Shown: positions 7,803 through 16,292 of the stretch, piece by piece | Layout of the letters: every line of letters starts with the position of its first letter | Numbering within the stretch: position 1 is the stretch's first letter | Assembly: GCF_023091245.1 (NCBI RefSeq) | Contig: NZ_JAHWXN010000002.1 | Span: 620,001-684,000 of the forward strand | Source: Microbacterium croceum | Lineage (GTDB): Bacteria > Actinomycetota > Actinomycetes > Actinomycetales > Microbacteriaceae | Length of the DNA stretch: 64,000 nt | Reading direction: 5' to 3' | Translations under genes and position numbers: made by a program | The notes under the pieces: model-generated | Database searches by the model: none | Told to the model about the DNA's origin: nothing | What the model saw: only the letters and a program-made list of their open reading frames with translations

Positions 7803-9503
7803 TCAGTCGCCGTCCAGCATCCGCTCCCGCACCTGCTTCCGCAGCACCTTGCCGATGAGCGAGCGAGGGAGGTCGTCGACCGCGACGATGCGCTTGGGCA
7901 CCTTGTAGGGCGTGAGCCGGGTGCGGCAGAAGTCGCGCAGCGCACTCGCGTCGAGTTCAGCCCCCGCGCGCAGCACGACGGCCGCGGCGACCTCCTCGCC
8001 GCCGCCGGATCGCGGCAGCCCGACGACGGCCGCAGCGACGACATCCGGATGCGCCTCCAGCGCGTCCTCCACCTCGCTCGGTGACACGTTGAAGCCCCCG
8101 GTGATGATGAGCTCCTTGAGCCGGTCGACGATCGTCACGAACCCGTCCTCCGACACCTCGGCGATGTCTCCCGTGCGCAGCCATCCGTCGGCGAGCAGCA
8201 CATCGGCGGTCTCACCGCGCCGCCCCCAGTAGCCCTGGAACACCTGCGGACCGCGGATGAGCAGCTCACCGCGCTCTCCGGTCGGAAGGTCGATGTCGGT
8301 GTCATCCGGATCGACGACGCGGATCTCGGTGCTGGGGAACGGCACGCCGACGGTGCCGGGACGACGGGTCCGCCCGATCGGATTGCCGAGCGCGACCGGT
8401 GAGCTCTCAGTCATGCCGTACCCCTCGACGAGCAGACCACCGGTCGCCTCCTCCCAGCGCTGCACCGTCGCAACCGGAAGGCTCATCGCGCCCGAGATCG
8501 CGAACCGGACGGTCGAGAGGTCGATGGTGCCCCGCGCCGCCGCACGAGCGAGCTGGTCGTAGATGGGCGGCACCGCAGGGAGGAACGTCGGCGGACTCGT
8601 GCGCGCCGCAGCGGTGACCAGCCCCAGGTCGAACGTCGGGAACAGCACCAGTTTCGCGCCGATGCTCATCGCGAACGTGAGACAGAGCGTCATGCCGTAG
8701 GCGTGGAACAGCGGCAGGACCCCGTAGAAGGTCTCCTGTCCGTCGACCAGCCCCGGCACCCAGGCGCGCCCCTGCATCGCATTGGCGCGCAGATTCGCAT
8801 GGGTGAGGATCGCGCCCTTCGGCACCCCGGTGGTGCCGCTCGTGTACTGCAGCAGCGCGGTGTCGCTCAGCGTCGGCCCCGGGGTGCGGCGCGAGAGCTT
8901 GCGGTGATCCACCAGCTTCTTCCAGGCGATCAGATGCCGCGCCTTCGGAGCAGCGGTCAGCTTGGCGCGCGACTCGCGCGCCTTCGGCACCGGCAGGCGC
9001 AGCAGCAGACGCTTCGACAGCGGCATCGCGGCCGTGAGGTCGACGCTCACGATGTGCTCGACGGTGAGGTCGGACGGGAAGCCTGAGACCGTATCGGCGA
9101 CCTTGTCCCAGACGATGGCGACCCGCGCGCCGTGATCCTCGAACTGATGCCGCAGCTCGCGGGCGGTGTAGAGCGGATTGTGTTCGACCACGATCGCCCC
9201 CAGGCGCAGCGTCGCGTAGAAGGCGACGACGTGCTGCGGGCAGTTCGGCAACACGAGCGCGACGCGGTCTCCGGCGCCGACGCCGAGACGCCGCAATCCC
9301 TCAGCCGCACGCTCGATCTGCTCGCCGAGCTCCCGGTAGGTGGTGACGGCGCCGAAGAACTCCAGAGCCGGGCGCCGCGCGAACGTGCGCACGCTCGCCG
9401 CCATCATCTCGGGCAGCGTCTGCGTCGGCTCATCGATCTCCGCGGGGACTCCCTCCGCATAGGAGTTGAGCCACGGGCGGGAGTCGTACGGATGGGAGGT
9501 CAT
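7803..9503 (-). CDS. Long-chain fatty acid-CoA ligase (AMP-forming)
   Basis: A 566-residue ANL-superfamily enzyme. The ATP/AMP-binding P-loop reads YTSGTTGVPKGAILTHAN, the A5 motif GYGMTESSP, the A8 motif DGWLRTGDIAEVSEDG, and the C-terminal catalytic lysine lies in PRSLIGKVLRKQVR. It activates a carboxylic acid to the acyl-adenylate and then the CoA thioester, in the cytoplasm or at the membrane. Length and motifs fit FadD-type ligases, but chain length cannot be read from sequence. The start at 9503 has GGGAGGA upstream. It may form a transcript with the ene-reductase gene. Confidence 0.88.
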   Translation of the reverse strand: MTSHPYDSRPWLNSYAEGVPAEIDEPTQTLPEMMAASVRTFARRPALEFFGAVTTYRELGEQIERAAEGLRRLGVGAGDRVALVLPNCPQHVVAFYATLRLGAIVVEHNPLYTARELRHQFEDHGARVAIVWDKVADTVSGFPSDLTVEHIVSVDLTAAMPLSKRLLLRLPVPKARESRAKLTAAPKARHLIAWKKLVDHRKLSRRTPGPTLSDTALLQYTSGTTGVPKGAILTHANLRANAMQGRAWVPGLVDGQETFYGVLPLFHAYGMTLCLTFAMSIGAKLVLFPTFDLGLVTAAARTSPPTFLPAVPPIYDQLARAAARGTIDLSTVRFAISGAMSLPVATVQRWEEATGGLLVEGYGMTESSPVALGNPIGRTRRPGTVGVPFPSTEIRVVDPDDTDIDLPTGERGELLIRGPQVFQGYWGRRGETADVLLADGWLRTGDIAEVSEDGFVTIVDRLKELIITGGFNVSPSEVEDALEAHPDVVAAAVVGLPRSGGGEEVAAAVVLRAGAELDASALRDFCRTRLTPYKVPKRIVAVDDLPRSLIGKVLRKQVRERMLDGD

Positions 9504-9551
9504 GCGTCCATCCTCCCTCGCGCAGGTGTCGCCGTGGTCGCGAATGGTCGG

Positions 9552-10436
9552 TCAGTGCCCCGTCGTATCCCGCGCCGCGACCGCGTCGATCACCGAGCTC
9601 ATGTCGATGCGCGCATTGCCGAGGTCGACGGCCTCGCGATACAGCTCCTCGGCGACGTCGAGCAGCGGGCTCGCGATCCCCTGCGCCCGCGCGGCCTCTG
9701 AGACGAGGCGCGCGTTGGCCAGTCCGTCCTCGGTGGCCGCCTGCACGCTGAACTCCCGCGCGGAGAGTTTCGGCAGCTTGGCGCGGGTGATGTCGCTGGC
9801 GAGCTGGCCGGAGTTCAGCGCCTCGCTCAGCACGTCGAGATCGAGGCCGTGCCCGTCGGCGAAGTGCACGGCCTCGGCGAGACCGGCGATACTGATGACG
9901 AGATAGTGGTTCACGGCCAGCTTCATCAGCAGCCCGTGACCGACCGGGCCGCAGTGGATGACGGTCTTCGTCAGAGGCTCGAGCAACGGCGCGACCTCCG
10001 CGACATCGTCTGCGGCGCCCCCGACGAGCGCGACGAGCCGGCCCGCCTCCGCCGGGATCCGCGACCCGGACACCGGAGACTCGACGAACCTCCCACCCGC
10101 GGTGCGGATGTCGGCCGCGAGACCACGCGAGTACTCCGGCGAGGTCGAGCCGGTGGAGACGATCAGATGCCCCGCGACCCGTTCGGCGAAGGCATCCGTC
10201 CCGCGACCGAGCACCTCATCGGTGACGCGCTCGTTGACGAGCATCAGGAACAGCGTGGACGTGCGGCGGAACACGTCATCGACCGACGCGGCCACGTCCG
10301 CCCCGGCGGCGCGCAGCGGCTCCGTGCGCGCATCCGTGCGATTCCACACGAACAGGGGGATGCCGGCGCCGGCGAGGTTGAGGGCCATGGGCTGCCCCAT
10401 CACTCCGAGCCCGATGAAGCCGATGCGGTCGTCCAT
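9552..10436 (-). CDS. NAD(P)-dependent oxidoreductase, 3-hydroxyisobutyrate dehydrogenase family
   Basis: A 294-residue beta-hydroxyacid dehydrogenase. The dinucleotide site GFIGLGVMGQPMA is at residues 5-17, the substrate motif reads STGSTSPEYS, and the catalytic lysine lies in LLMKLAVNHYL (about residue 170). The family oxidises 3-hydroxyisobutyrate, tartronate semialdehyde and related acids or reduces imines. Context gives no clear pathway, though the neighbouring acyl-CoA ligase is compatible with branched-chain acid metabolism. The start at 10436 has GAAGGGAC upstream. The upstream gene on the same strand is a MarR regulator, 34 bases away. Confidence 0.82.
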   Translation of the reverse strand: MDDRIGFIGLGVMGQPMALNLAGAGIPLFVWNRTDARTEPLRAAGADVAASVDDVFRRTSTLFLMLVNERVTDEVLGRGTDAFAERVAGHLIVSTGSTSPEYSRGLAADIRTAGGRFVESPVSGSRIPAEAGRLVALVGGAADDVAEVAPLLEPLTKTVIHCGPVGHGLLMKLAVNHYLVISIAGLAEAVHFADGHGLDLDVLSEALNSGQLASDITRAKLPKLSAREFSVQAATEDGLANARLVSEAARAQGIASPLLDVAEELYREAVDLGNARIDMSSVIDAVAARDTTGH

Positions 10437-10470
10437 GGTTCCGTCCCTTCGTGCTGACCTGACGTGGCGC

Positions 10471-10953
10471 TCAGTCACCGAAGTCGGCGAGCAGCTCGGC
10501 GAAGTGGTCGAGGTCCGCGGCCGACCAGCGCCGCAACCGCTCCGCGAGACGGGCCTCGTACCGCGACCGCGCGAGCGCCACCCGCTCCTGTGCCAGCTCG
10601 GTCGCGACCAGCACACGCGCCCGGCGGTCTTCCGGGTCGCGGACGCTCTCGACCAGACCCAGCTGCTCGAGCTGACGCACGTGGCGGCTGACGGCGGACT
10701 TGTCTGTCTGCAGCCGCTCGATGATCGCTCCGGCGGAGGTGGCCTTGCCCGTCGCGATCGAGGTCAGCACCTGGTACCCCAACGGCTGCAGATCGGGATG
10801 CACGGTGGCGGCGGCTTCGCGCCAGCTCACCCGGATCCGCGCGAACAGGCGCCCCAGCTCGTGCTCGACGCGCGAGACCGCCTGGTCGAGATCGGAGCCT
10901 TCGGCGGAGTCCGGCGCCTCGGTGCGGGCGGGTTCGTCGGACGCGGCACTCAT
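10471..10953 (-). CDS. MarR family transcriptional regulator (copy 1)
   Basis: A 160-residue regulator with the winged helix at about residues 55-120: SAGAIIERLQTDKSAVSRHV (recognition helix) and LVESVRDPEDRRARVL (wing). It is clearly a paralogue of the regulator at 11008-11463, with matching LFARIR-W-E-AA, PLGYQVLTSI and DKSAVSRHVR-LE-LGL segments. A TAAGCT box stands seven bases before the ATG, so it may be leaderless. Its target is unknown; the oxidoreductase just downstream is a candidate. Confidence 0.85.
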   Translation of the reverse strand: MSAASDEPARTEAPDSAEGSDLDQAVSRVEHELGRLFARIRVSWREAAATVHPDLQPLGYQVLTSIATGKATSAGAIIERLQTDKSAVSRHVRQLEQLGLVESVRDPEDRRARVLVATELAQERVALARSRYEARLAERLRRWSAADLDHFAELLADFGD

Positions 10954-10960
10954 GCCCGCC

Positions 10961-10966
10961 AGCTTA
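10961..10966 (-). promoter_or_regulatory. -10-like box of MarR copy 1
   Basis: On the minus strand TAAGCT is followed by seven bases and then ATG at 10953, consistent with a leaderless transcript. Confidence 0.35.
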
Positions 10967-10970
10967 CGGC

Positions 10971-11005
10971 GAAGCCCCCGCCATCGGAGTGACGGCAGGG
11001 GCTTC
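10971..11005 (-). terminator. Terminator between the two MarR genes
   Basis: GAAGCCCC at 10971-10978 pairs with GGGGCTTC at 10998-11005, extended by GCC/GGC after a mismatch. It follows the stop codon of the second MarR gene (11008) by two bases and separates the two regulators. Confidence 0.6.
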
Positions 11006-11007
11006 GA

Positions 11008-11463
11008 TCACACCTCGGACAGCAGCCGGAAGACCTTCGACGCGGCCGCGATCTCGTCCTGCGTGAGCCCCGCCACGACCGTGCGCAGGCGTGTGGCGTG
11101 GTCGCGGCGCAGCTCGGCGAGTGCGGCACACGCCGCGGGCGTGGCCGTCAGCACCCGCTGGCGGCCGTCGCGCTCGTCGGGACGGGACTCCAGCAGACCC
11201 AGGTCCTCCAGCATCCGCACGTGGCGGCTGATGACGGACTTGTCCATCTCGAACTTGTCCGCGAGCTCGTGGGCGTTCGCCCGCTCCGCACGCTCGATGA
11301 ACGTCAGCAGCTTGTAGCCGCCGACCTGCAGCTCCGGATCGATGCGGGCCGCCGACTCCTTCCACAGCGTCCGCGTGCGCGCGAAGATCAGGTTCAGATG
11401 GGTCTGCAGATCGCTGAGCGCCGTGTCGACGTCCGAGGACATCGCCGCTTCCGAAGCGACCAT
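11008..11463 (-). CDS. MarR family transcriptional regulator (copy 2)
   Basis: A 151-residue MarR protein: ANAHELADKFEMDKSVISRH is the HTH and LLESRPDERDGRQRVL the wing. It starts one base after the stop codon of the drug-exporter gene (TGACATG), so the two are translationally linked, and it very probably represses that operon through the palindromes at 13208-13255. An alternative start at 11442 (MSSDVD) has GGAAG five bases upstream. Confidence 0.87.
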   Translation of the reverse strand: MVASEAAMSSDVDTALSDLQTHLNLIFARTRTLWKESAARIDPELQVGGYKLLTFIERAERANAHELADKFEMDKSVISRHVRMLEDLGLLESRPDERDGRQRVLTATPAACAALAELRRDHATRLRTVVAGLTQDEIAAASKVFRLLSEV

Positions 11464-11464
11464 G

Positions 11465-13183
11465 TCAGCGCCCCGACTCCCGGTCCTCGCGTTCGAGCAC
11501 GGTCACCGCTCCGGTGGGTGCCGACGTCGACTCGGCACCGGCGATCCGGATGGAACCGGTGGCCATCGAGGCGCCGACCTCGGCCTCGGCGACCTCGATC
11601 ACCGACTCCTCGGCCTGCTCGCGCAGCTGCTCGGCGGCATTCTTGGTCGACAGCGGCTTGTTCTTGATGAACGCGATCGCGATGATCGAGATCACGGCGA
11701 GGGGGATCGCGACGATGAAGGCGTCGGCGATGCCGTGACCGTACGCTCCCTCGACGATCGCGCGGATCGTGTCGGGAAGCTGCGTCACCTTCGGCACATC
11801 ACCCGAGGCGAGGTGCTGCAGCGCGTCGACCTCGTCCTGCGTGGTCGGGGTGAACCCCTTCAGCGCATCGGTCATGTAGCTGGCGACGCTCGTCGAGAGC
11901 ATGGCGCCCATGACCGTCACGCCGATGGTGCCGGCGATGGTGCGGAAGAAGTTGACGTTCGACGACGCCGCGCCGAGCTGCTGCGGAGGCGTGTCGTTCT
12001 GCACGATGAGCGTGAGGTTCTGCATGACCATGCCGAGACCGGCGCCGAGCGCGAACATGTAGACGGCGACCAGCGGGAACGGGGTGTCGTAGCGCAGCGT
12101 CGACATCAGGCTGACGCCGATCGTGGTGAGAGTGGCGCCCGTGAGCATCCAGCCCTTCCACTTGCCGAAGCGGCTGACGAGCTGGCCGATGATGATCGAC
12201 GCGCCCATCTGACCGACGATCATCGGGATCGTCATGAGGCCCGACTCCGTGGGCGTGGCCCCACGGGCCAGCTGGAAGTACTGCGCGAGGAACACCGAGG
12301 TGGCGAACATCGAGACGCCGATGGCGATCGAGGCGATGACCGACAGCGTGAAGGTGCGGCCCGTGAAGAGCGACATCGGGACGATCGGCTCCGTGACGAA
12401 GAACTCGACCGCGATGAAACCGGCGATCGCGACACCGGCGATCACGGCGAGCATGATGCTCGTCGAGGAGTCCCAGTCGAACTGGCTGCCGCCCATCGAC
12501 ACCCAGATGAGAAGCGTCGAGACGCCCACCGCGAGCAGCACGATGCCGAAGTAGTCGATCGAGACCTTGGTGTCACGCTGGGGCTTCGGCAGATGCAGCG
12601 TGAACTGCAGCAGCACGAGGGCGAGGATCGCGAACGGGACGCCGACGAAGAAGTTGGAGCGCCAGCCCCACACGTCGGTGAGGAGTCCGCCGAGCAACGG
12701 GCCGCCGATGGTGCCGAGGGCCATGATGCCGCCGACGACACCCATGTACTTGCCGCGCTCGCGCGGAGAGATGATGAGGGCGACGGCGATCATCACGAGC
12801 GACATCAGGCCGCCGACGCCGATGCCCTGCACGACGCGCACGGCGATCAGCATGTTCGTGTCGGTCGAGAACCCGGCGACCACGGTGCCGACCGTGAAGA
12901 TGATCAGCGAGAGCTGCACGAGGATCTTGCGGTCGACCAGGTCGGCGAGCTTGCCCCAGATGGGGGTGGACACGGCGGTCGCCAGCAGGCTCGCCGTGAT
13001 GACCCAGGTGTACTGGGACTGGGTACCGCCGAGGTCGGCGATGATGACCGGCATCGAGGTCGAGACGACGGTGCCCGAGAGCACCGCGACGAACATGCCG
13101 ACGACGAGGCCGGAGATCGCGGTGAAGACCTCGCGAGGCGAACGTGTGGCCTCGGAGACCGGTGAAGAAGAGGGTGTTGTCAC
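11465..13183 (-). CDS. MFS multidrug exporter, DHA2 type, MarR-controlled
   Basis: A 572-residue, 14-TM transporter. Motif C in TM1 reads VVSTSMPVIIADLGGTQSQY, motif A-like WGKLADLVDRK follows, and a long cytoplasmic C-terminal tail (about residues 505-572) is Ala/Glu-rich. It is predicted to extrude drugs with proton antiport. The GTG at 13183 is chosen as the start because AGGAG lies ten bases upstream. A TTG at 13222 would run through the operator region. It forms an operon with MarR copy 2. Confidence 0.87.
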   Translation of the reverse strand: MTTPSSSPVSEATRSPREVFTAISGLVVGMFVAVLSGTVVSTSMPVIIADLGGTQSQYTWVITASLLATAVSTPIWGKLADLVDRKILVQLSLIIFTVGTVVAGFSTDTNMLIAVRVVQGIGVGGLMSLVMIAVALIISPRERGKYMGVVGGIMALGTIGGPLLGGLLTDVWGWRSNFFVGVPFAILALVLLQFTLHLPKPQRDTKVSIDYFGIVLLAVGVSTLLIWVSMGGSQFDWDSSTSIMLAVIAGVAIAGFIAVEFFVTEPIVPMSLFTGRTFTLSVIASIAIGVSMFATSVFLAQYFQLARGATPTESGLMTIPMIVGQMGASIIIGQLVSRFGKWKGWMLTGATLTTIGVSLMSTLRYDTPFPLVAVYMFALGAGLGMVMQNLTLIVQNDTPPQQLGAASSNVNFFRTIAGTIGVTVMGAMLSTSVASYMTDALKGFTPTTQDEVDALQHLASGDVPKVTQLPDTIRAIVEGAYGHGIADAFIVAIPLAVISIIAIAFIKNKPLSTKNAAEQLREQAEESVIEVAEAEVGASMATGSIRIAGAESTSAPTGAVTVLEREDRESGR

Positions 13184-13207
13184 GGGGATAGAGCTCCTGC
13201 GTAGAAA

Positions 13208-13255
13208 GTTGATAAGAATCAACTATACAACTATTAGTTGCAGAATGGCAACTAT
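13208..13255. promoter_or_regulatory. MarR-type operator cluster with divergent promoters
   Basis: Three inverted repeats lie side by side: GTTGATAAGAATCAAC (13208-13223), CAACTATTAGTTG (13228-13240) and GTTGCAGAATGGCAAC (13237-13252). CAACTAT occurs three times. On the minus strand, TTGCCA (13251-13246), 18 bases and TATAGT (13227-13222) form a good promoter for the exporter. On the plus strand, TTGATA (13209-13214), 17 bases and TATTAG (13232-13237) form a second promoter pointing into the structured segment. Binding by MarR copy 2 would block both. Confidence 0.65.
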
Positions 13256-13312
13256 GGACTCCGCGCAACGATCGCCTCAGGGAGACCTTCAGGAAACTCT
13301 CAGCAAAATACC

Positions 13313-13334
13313 GTGTCCCCCATTTGGGGGACAC
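13313..13334. repeat. Palindrome with CCCCC/GGGGG arms
   Basis: GTGTCCCCCA, two T, TGGGGGACAC: perfect 10-bp arms. Similar C-run/G-run inverted repeats occur at 55607-55623 and 62165-62187 upstream of surface genes. Confidence 0.55.
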
Positions 13335-13546
13335 GACATTTCGCGCTATTCTCGATCAACGTAGCTGGGGCTACACGGGTGAAGCGTCTGGGGCGCCGAA
13401 CCCACAAGCAAGGAACAGAGGCGCCACCTCTTGGCGGCAGCGCCCCTCGAGAATCCGGCTGGGGAGCCGGAGAACTCGAGAGGGGCGCCTGTTCCCCGCG
13501 ACGGTCGGTACGCACCCGAGCGACACCGATCTCCCATCGCGGAACA

Positions 13547-13589
13547 CCCCGTTGCGGGCCTCGTCACCCTGGACGAGGCCCGCAAGGGG
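13547..13589. terminator. Strong bidirectional terminator
   Basis: TTGCGGGCCTCGTC (13552-13565) pairs perfectly with 13572-13585 around a six-base loop, extended by CCCC/GGGG after one bulged G. It lies just beyond the stop of the minus-strand PucR gene and would also end a plus-strand transcript from the candidate RNA. Confidence 0.7.
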
Positions 13590-13630
13590 TCGAACTCATG
13601 GTGCGTCCGCTTTCACGGCCACATGCCGCT

Positions 13631-15022
13631 CTACGCCTGAGCACGCAGCGCGATCCAGGCGGCAGCACGGTCGTCGGGACTCGACATCGACAGCCCCGTG
13701 AGCTGCTCGATCCGGCGCACCCGAGCAGCCAGCGTCTGGCGATGGACCCCCAGTCGCGCGGCTGCTGCGCCCCACGCGCCGTTCTCGGCCAGGAAACCCC
13801 GCAGCGTGTCGAGGAGGTCGTCGTCGCGGAGGGGTTCCAGCACCGATGCCAGTCGACGCGTATCGGGCGGAGACAGCCGGTCGAGCACCAGATCGATGGT
13901 CGGCATGCCGCGATAGCGCACCACCCCTCGCCCCTCGGCGACGGCGACCTCGTACGCGCGTCGCGACTCCTCCGCCGAGCCCGCGAGCGCGTCGATGGGG
14001 GCGGGAGATCCGAGACCGAGGTGCAGCGGCACCGAGAACGCCGCTGCCCGCCGCGCGATCTCCTCGATGTGCTCCTCGCGCGCGAAGCCGGCCACCACCC
14101 CCTGCGAGGGCGAGAGCAGATGCGGGGCCCCGAGATCCTCCAGCCAGTGGATGACGACCCGCTCCGCATCCACGTCGGATGTGCGTGCCGAGAGCGCGAA
14201 CGCCGCGAGGGTGCGATCGCGCACGCCCCAGTCCTTCGCCAGCGTGAGAGCGGCGGACCCGCCCTCTTCGAGGACGCGCATCATCGTGGCCCGGCCGAGC
14301 CGCTCCGTACGACTGCCGTCATGGGTGCGCAGCAGCAGGTCGAGCAGCGCCGCGGCCTGCGAGCTCAGGTCGCGCGCCCGGCTCGTCGAGCCGCTCCGAG
14401 CAGTCACGACCAGGAACGCCGACATGTCCTCGTCCGTGCCGACCGGGTGCACCTGCAGCGCCCGGCTGCGCACCCGCACCGGACGGTTGAACGCCACGGC
14501 GACGGCATCCCCCACATGCAGCGCCCCCGCACCGGCCGAGGCGATCGGCTGCGCGTCGCGGTCGAGCAGCACCGCCCATCCGTCGAGACGCCTGGCGAGC
14601 TCGGCGACGACGCCGGCGACGCCGCTGCGGCGCGCCGCGAGCGCCAGCACCTTCGTCGCCGCGAGCACAGCACGATCCTCCGCCGCCGCATCCGTCGCGA
14701 GCAGCGCCTGCAGAGTCGGGAGCACGACTGCGGGTTCCATGGCGGGGTCGATGATCGCGGTGACGCCATCGGGCACGGGATCGAGGACTCCCGTCACGAC
14801 GACGACGGCGAGCCGGAGCGGGGCGCCACGCTCGTCGCTGTCGAGGGCGGCGACGACATCGGCAGGGTCGCCGACGACGAGGGTCGCGAACTGCGGATGC
14901 GGCACGACCGCGAAGTCCGCGAGCGGGACGACGCTCGACACGGCTGCGCGGGCGCCCAGCGCACCGCCGTCGACAAGGGTCCCGCCCAGGAGGCGGGCGA
15001 TCGACGCCAGGTCTCGAGCCAT
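13631..15022 (-). CDS. PucR family transcriptional regulator
   Basis: A 463-residue regulator. The N-terminal part (about residues 1-130) resembles the PucR/purine-catabolism sensor region, the middle (about 150-370) is a GGDEF/GAF-like linker typical of the family, and the C-terminus (about 400-455) carries the PucR HTH: FLAENGAWGAAAARLGVHRQ followed by TLAARVRRIEQLTGL. It diverges from the alcohol dehydrogenase-permease pair and probably controls it. TATACT lies six bases before the ATG at 15022, so the mRNA should be leaderless. Confidence 0.83.
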   Translation of the reverse strand: MARDLASIARLLGGTLVDGGALGARAAVSSVVPLADFAVVPHPQFATLVVGDPADVVAALDSDERGAPLRLAVVVVTGVLDPVPDGVTAIIDPAMEPAVVLPTLQALLATDAAAEDRAVLAATKVLALAARRSGVAGVVAELARRLDGWAVLLDRDAQPIASAGAGALHVGDAVAVAFNRPVRVRSRALQVHPVGTDEDMSAFLVVTARSGSTSRARDLSSQAAALLDLLLRTHDGSRTERLGRATMMRVLEEGGSAALTLAKDWGVRDRTLAAFALSARTSDVDAERVVIHWLEDLGAPHLLSPSQGVVAGFAREEHIEEIARRAAAFSVPLHLGLGSPAPIDALAGSAEESRRAYEVAVAEGRGVVRYRGMPTIDLVLDRLSPPDTRRLASVLEPLRDDDLLDTLRGFLAENGAWGAAAARLGVHRQTLAARVRRIEQLTGLSMSSPDDRAAAWIALRAQA

Positions 15023-15028
15023 ATCCGA

Positions 15029-15034
15029 AGTATA
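15029..15034 (-). promoter_or_regulatory. -10 box of a leaderless pucR-like transcript
   Basis: On the minus strand TATACT is followed by six bases and the ATG at 15022; no Shine-Dalgarno sequence is present. Confidence 0.5.
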
Positions 15035-15138
15035 AGGAATGTCGATCACACCCACACGCACTCATCATTTTGATGAATGACACGGAGGGGCGCGCGTTCC
15101 TACGATGGGGCCCGACCTACACGAACGAAGGAGGCCAC

Positions 15139-16236
15139 ATGCAGGCCATCGTATTCCGCGACACCGACAGCCCGATCGAGCACACCGAGGTGCAGCTCGC
15201 ACCCCCGGCTGCCGGCGAGGTGCGCGTGAAGATCGCCGCCGCAGGCGTCTGCCACTCCGACCTGCACGTCAAGCGCGGAGAGTGGACGGCAGCGGCACCG
15301 ATGGTCATGGGCCATGAGGGCTCGGGCGTGGTCGTGGAACTGGGCGAGGGCGTCACCTCGCTCGCGGTCGGCGATCATGTCGTGCTCAGCTGGGTGCCGC
15401 CGTGCGGCGAGTGCCGCTACTGCCGCTCCGGCCACGAAGCGCGCTGCCAGAAGGTGGCGACGGTCGTCGCCCCGCACGGCGTGCTGTTCGACGGCACCTC
15501 GCGCCTGAGCAAGGACGGCGAGACGATCCACCACTACCTCGGCGTCTCCTCGTTCGCCGAGGAGGTCGTGGTGCCCGCCTCCGGCGCCATCAAGGTGCGC
15601 GACGACGCCCCTCTCGATGTCATCGCCGTCGTGGGGTGCGCAGTCGCGACCGGCGTCGGCGCGGTCATGAACACGGCCGGCGTCGAGCCCGGTGCGCTCG
15701 TCGCCGTGATCGGATGCGGAGGCGTCGGTCTGAACGTCATCCAGGGCGCGCGCCTGGCCGGCGCCGAGCGGATCGTCGCGATCGACGTCCGTGAGGACAA
15801 GACCCGCCTGGCCGCACAGTTCGGCGCCACGGACCAGATCGTCGCCCCCGACGGCGACGCGGTCGCACAGCTGCGCGCCCTCCTGCCCGACGGCGTCGAC
15901 TACGCCTTCGACGCGATCGGCCGCACCGTCACGACCGAGCAGTCCATCGAGATGCTCGGTCTCGGCGGCGCCGCCGTGATCGTCGGCCTCCCGCCCACCG
16001 GGGCCCGCGCCTCGTTCGAGCCGCTCGTGCTGGCCGAAGCAGACCAGCGCATCCTCGGCTCCAACTACGGCTCGGTGCGCCCGGCCATCGACATCCCGGC
16101 CCTGGTCGACCGGTACATGGACGGGCAGCTGATCCTCGATCCGCTGATCTCCTCGCGCCGCCCCCTCGCCGAGGCCGCCGAGGCGTTCGCCGAGCTCGAA
16201 TCCGGCCAGGCGCTGCGCACCCTCCTCATCCCCTGA
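15139..16236 (+). CDS. Zinc-dependent alcohol dehydrogenase (MDR family)
   Basis: A 365-residue medium-chain dehydrogenase. GVCHSDLHVKRGEW holds the first catalytic zinc ligand, GHEGSGVV the conserved His-Glu, and CGECRYCRSGHEARC the four-cysteine structural zinc site. VIGCGGVGLNVIQGARLAGA is the NAD-binding Rossmann motif and ends in a typical IDVREDK acidic loop, favouring NAD. It oxidises alcohols to aldehydes. AAGGAGG (15128-15134) sets the start. The APC permease follows 56 bases later, suggesting uptake and oxidation of an amino alcohol or amine, an inference from context. Confidence 0.87.
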   Translation: MQAIVFRDTDSPIEHTEVQLAPPAAGEVRVKIAAAGVCHSDLHVKRGEWTAAAPMVMGHEGSGVVVELGEGVTSLAVGDHVVLSWVPPCGECRYCRSGHEARCQKVATVVAPHGVLFDGTSRLSKDGETIHHYLGVSSFAEEVVVPASGAIKVRDDAPLDVIAVVGCAVATGVGAVMNTAGVEPGALVAVIGCGGVGLNVIQGARLAGAERIVAIDVREDKTRLAAQFGATDQIVAPDGDAVAQLRALLPDGVDYAFDAIGRTVTTEQSIEMLGLGGAAVIVGLPPTGARASFEPLVLAEADQRILGSNYGSVRPAIDIPALVDRYMDGQLILDPLISSRRPLAEAAEAFAELESGQALRTLLIP

Positions 16237-16292
16237 CCCGCACTCCCTCCCCTACCCGCACTCCGACAAGACCCGATGCGAAGGAGCACCCC

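Larger units (their letters stand above)
13243..13589 (+). ncRNA. Candidate structured non-coding RNA
   Basis: No gene is supported in this 347-base stretch, but it is unusually rich in pairing segments. It follows the plus-strand promoter TTGATA-17-TATTAG. Elements in order: a 22-base palindrome (13313-13334), hairpin GTAGC-TGGG-GCTAC (13361-13374), a long-range helix (13412-13418 with 13489-13495; 13421-13425 with 13484-13488) that encloses hairpin GGCG/CGCC (13433-13444) and a nested hairpin (CTCGAG/CTCGAG outside CCGGCT/AGCCGG, 13446-13480), helix CCGCGA/TCGCGG (13496-13542), and a strong terminator. It could also be independent sites plus terminators. No known RNA family was recognised. 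Confidence 0.4.

Noticed and set aside
11342..13165. 607-codon plus-strand frame through the second MFS gene
   Set aside because: Composition dominated by Asp, Arg, His and Glu; a shadow of the transporter.
13361..13430. Cyclic di-AMP (ydaO-type) riboswitch
   Set aside because: Words such as GGGTGAAGC and GCCGAACCC recall the motif, but the full consensus is not met and no plus-strand gene follows.
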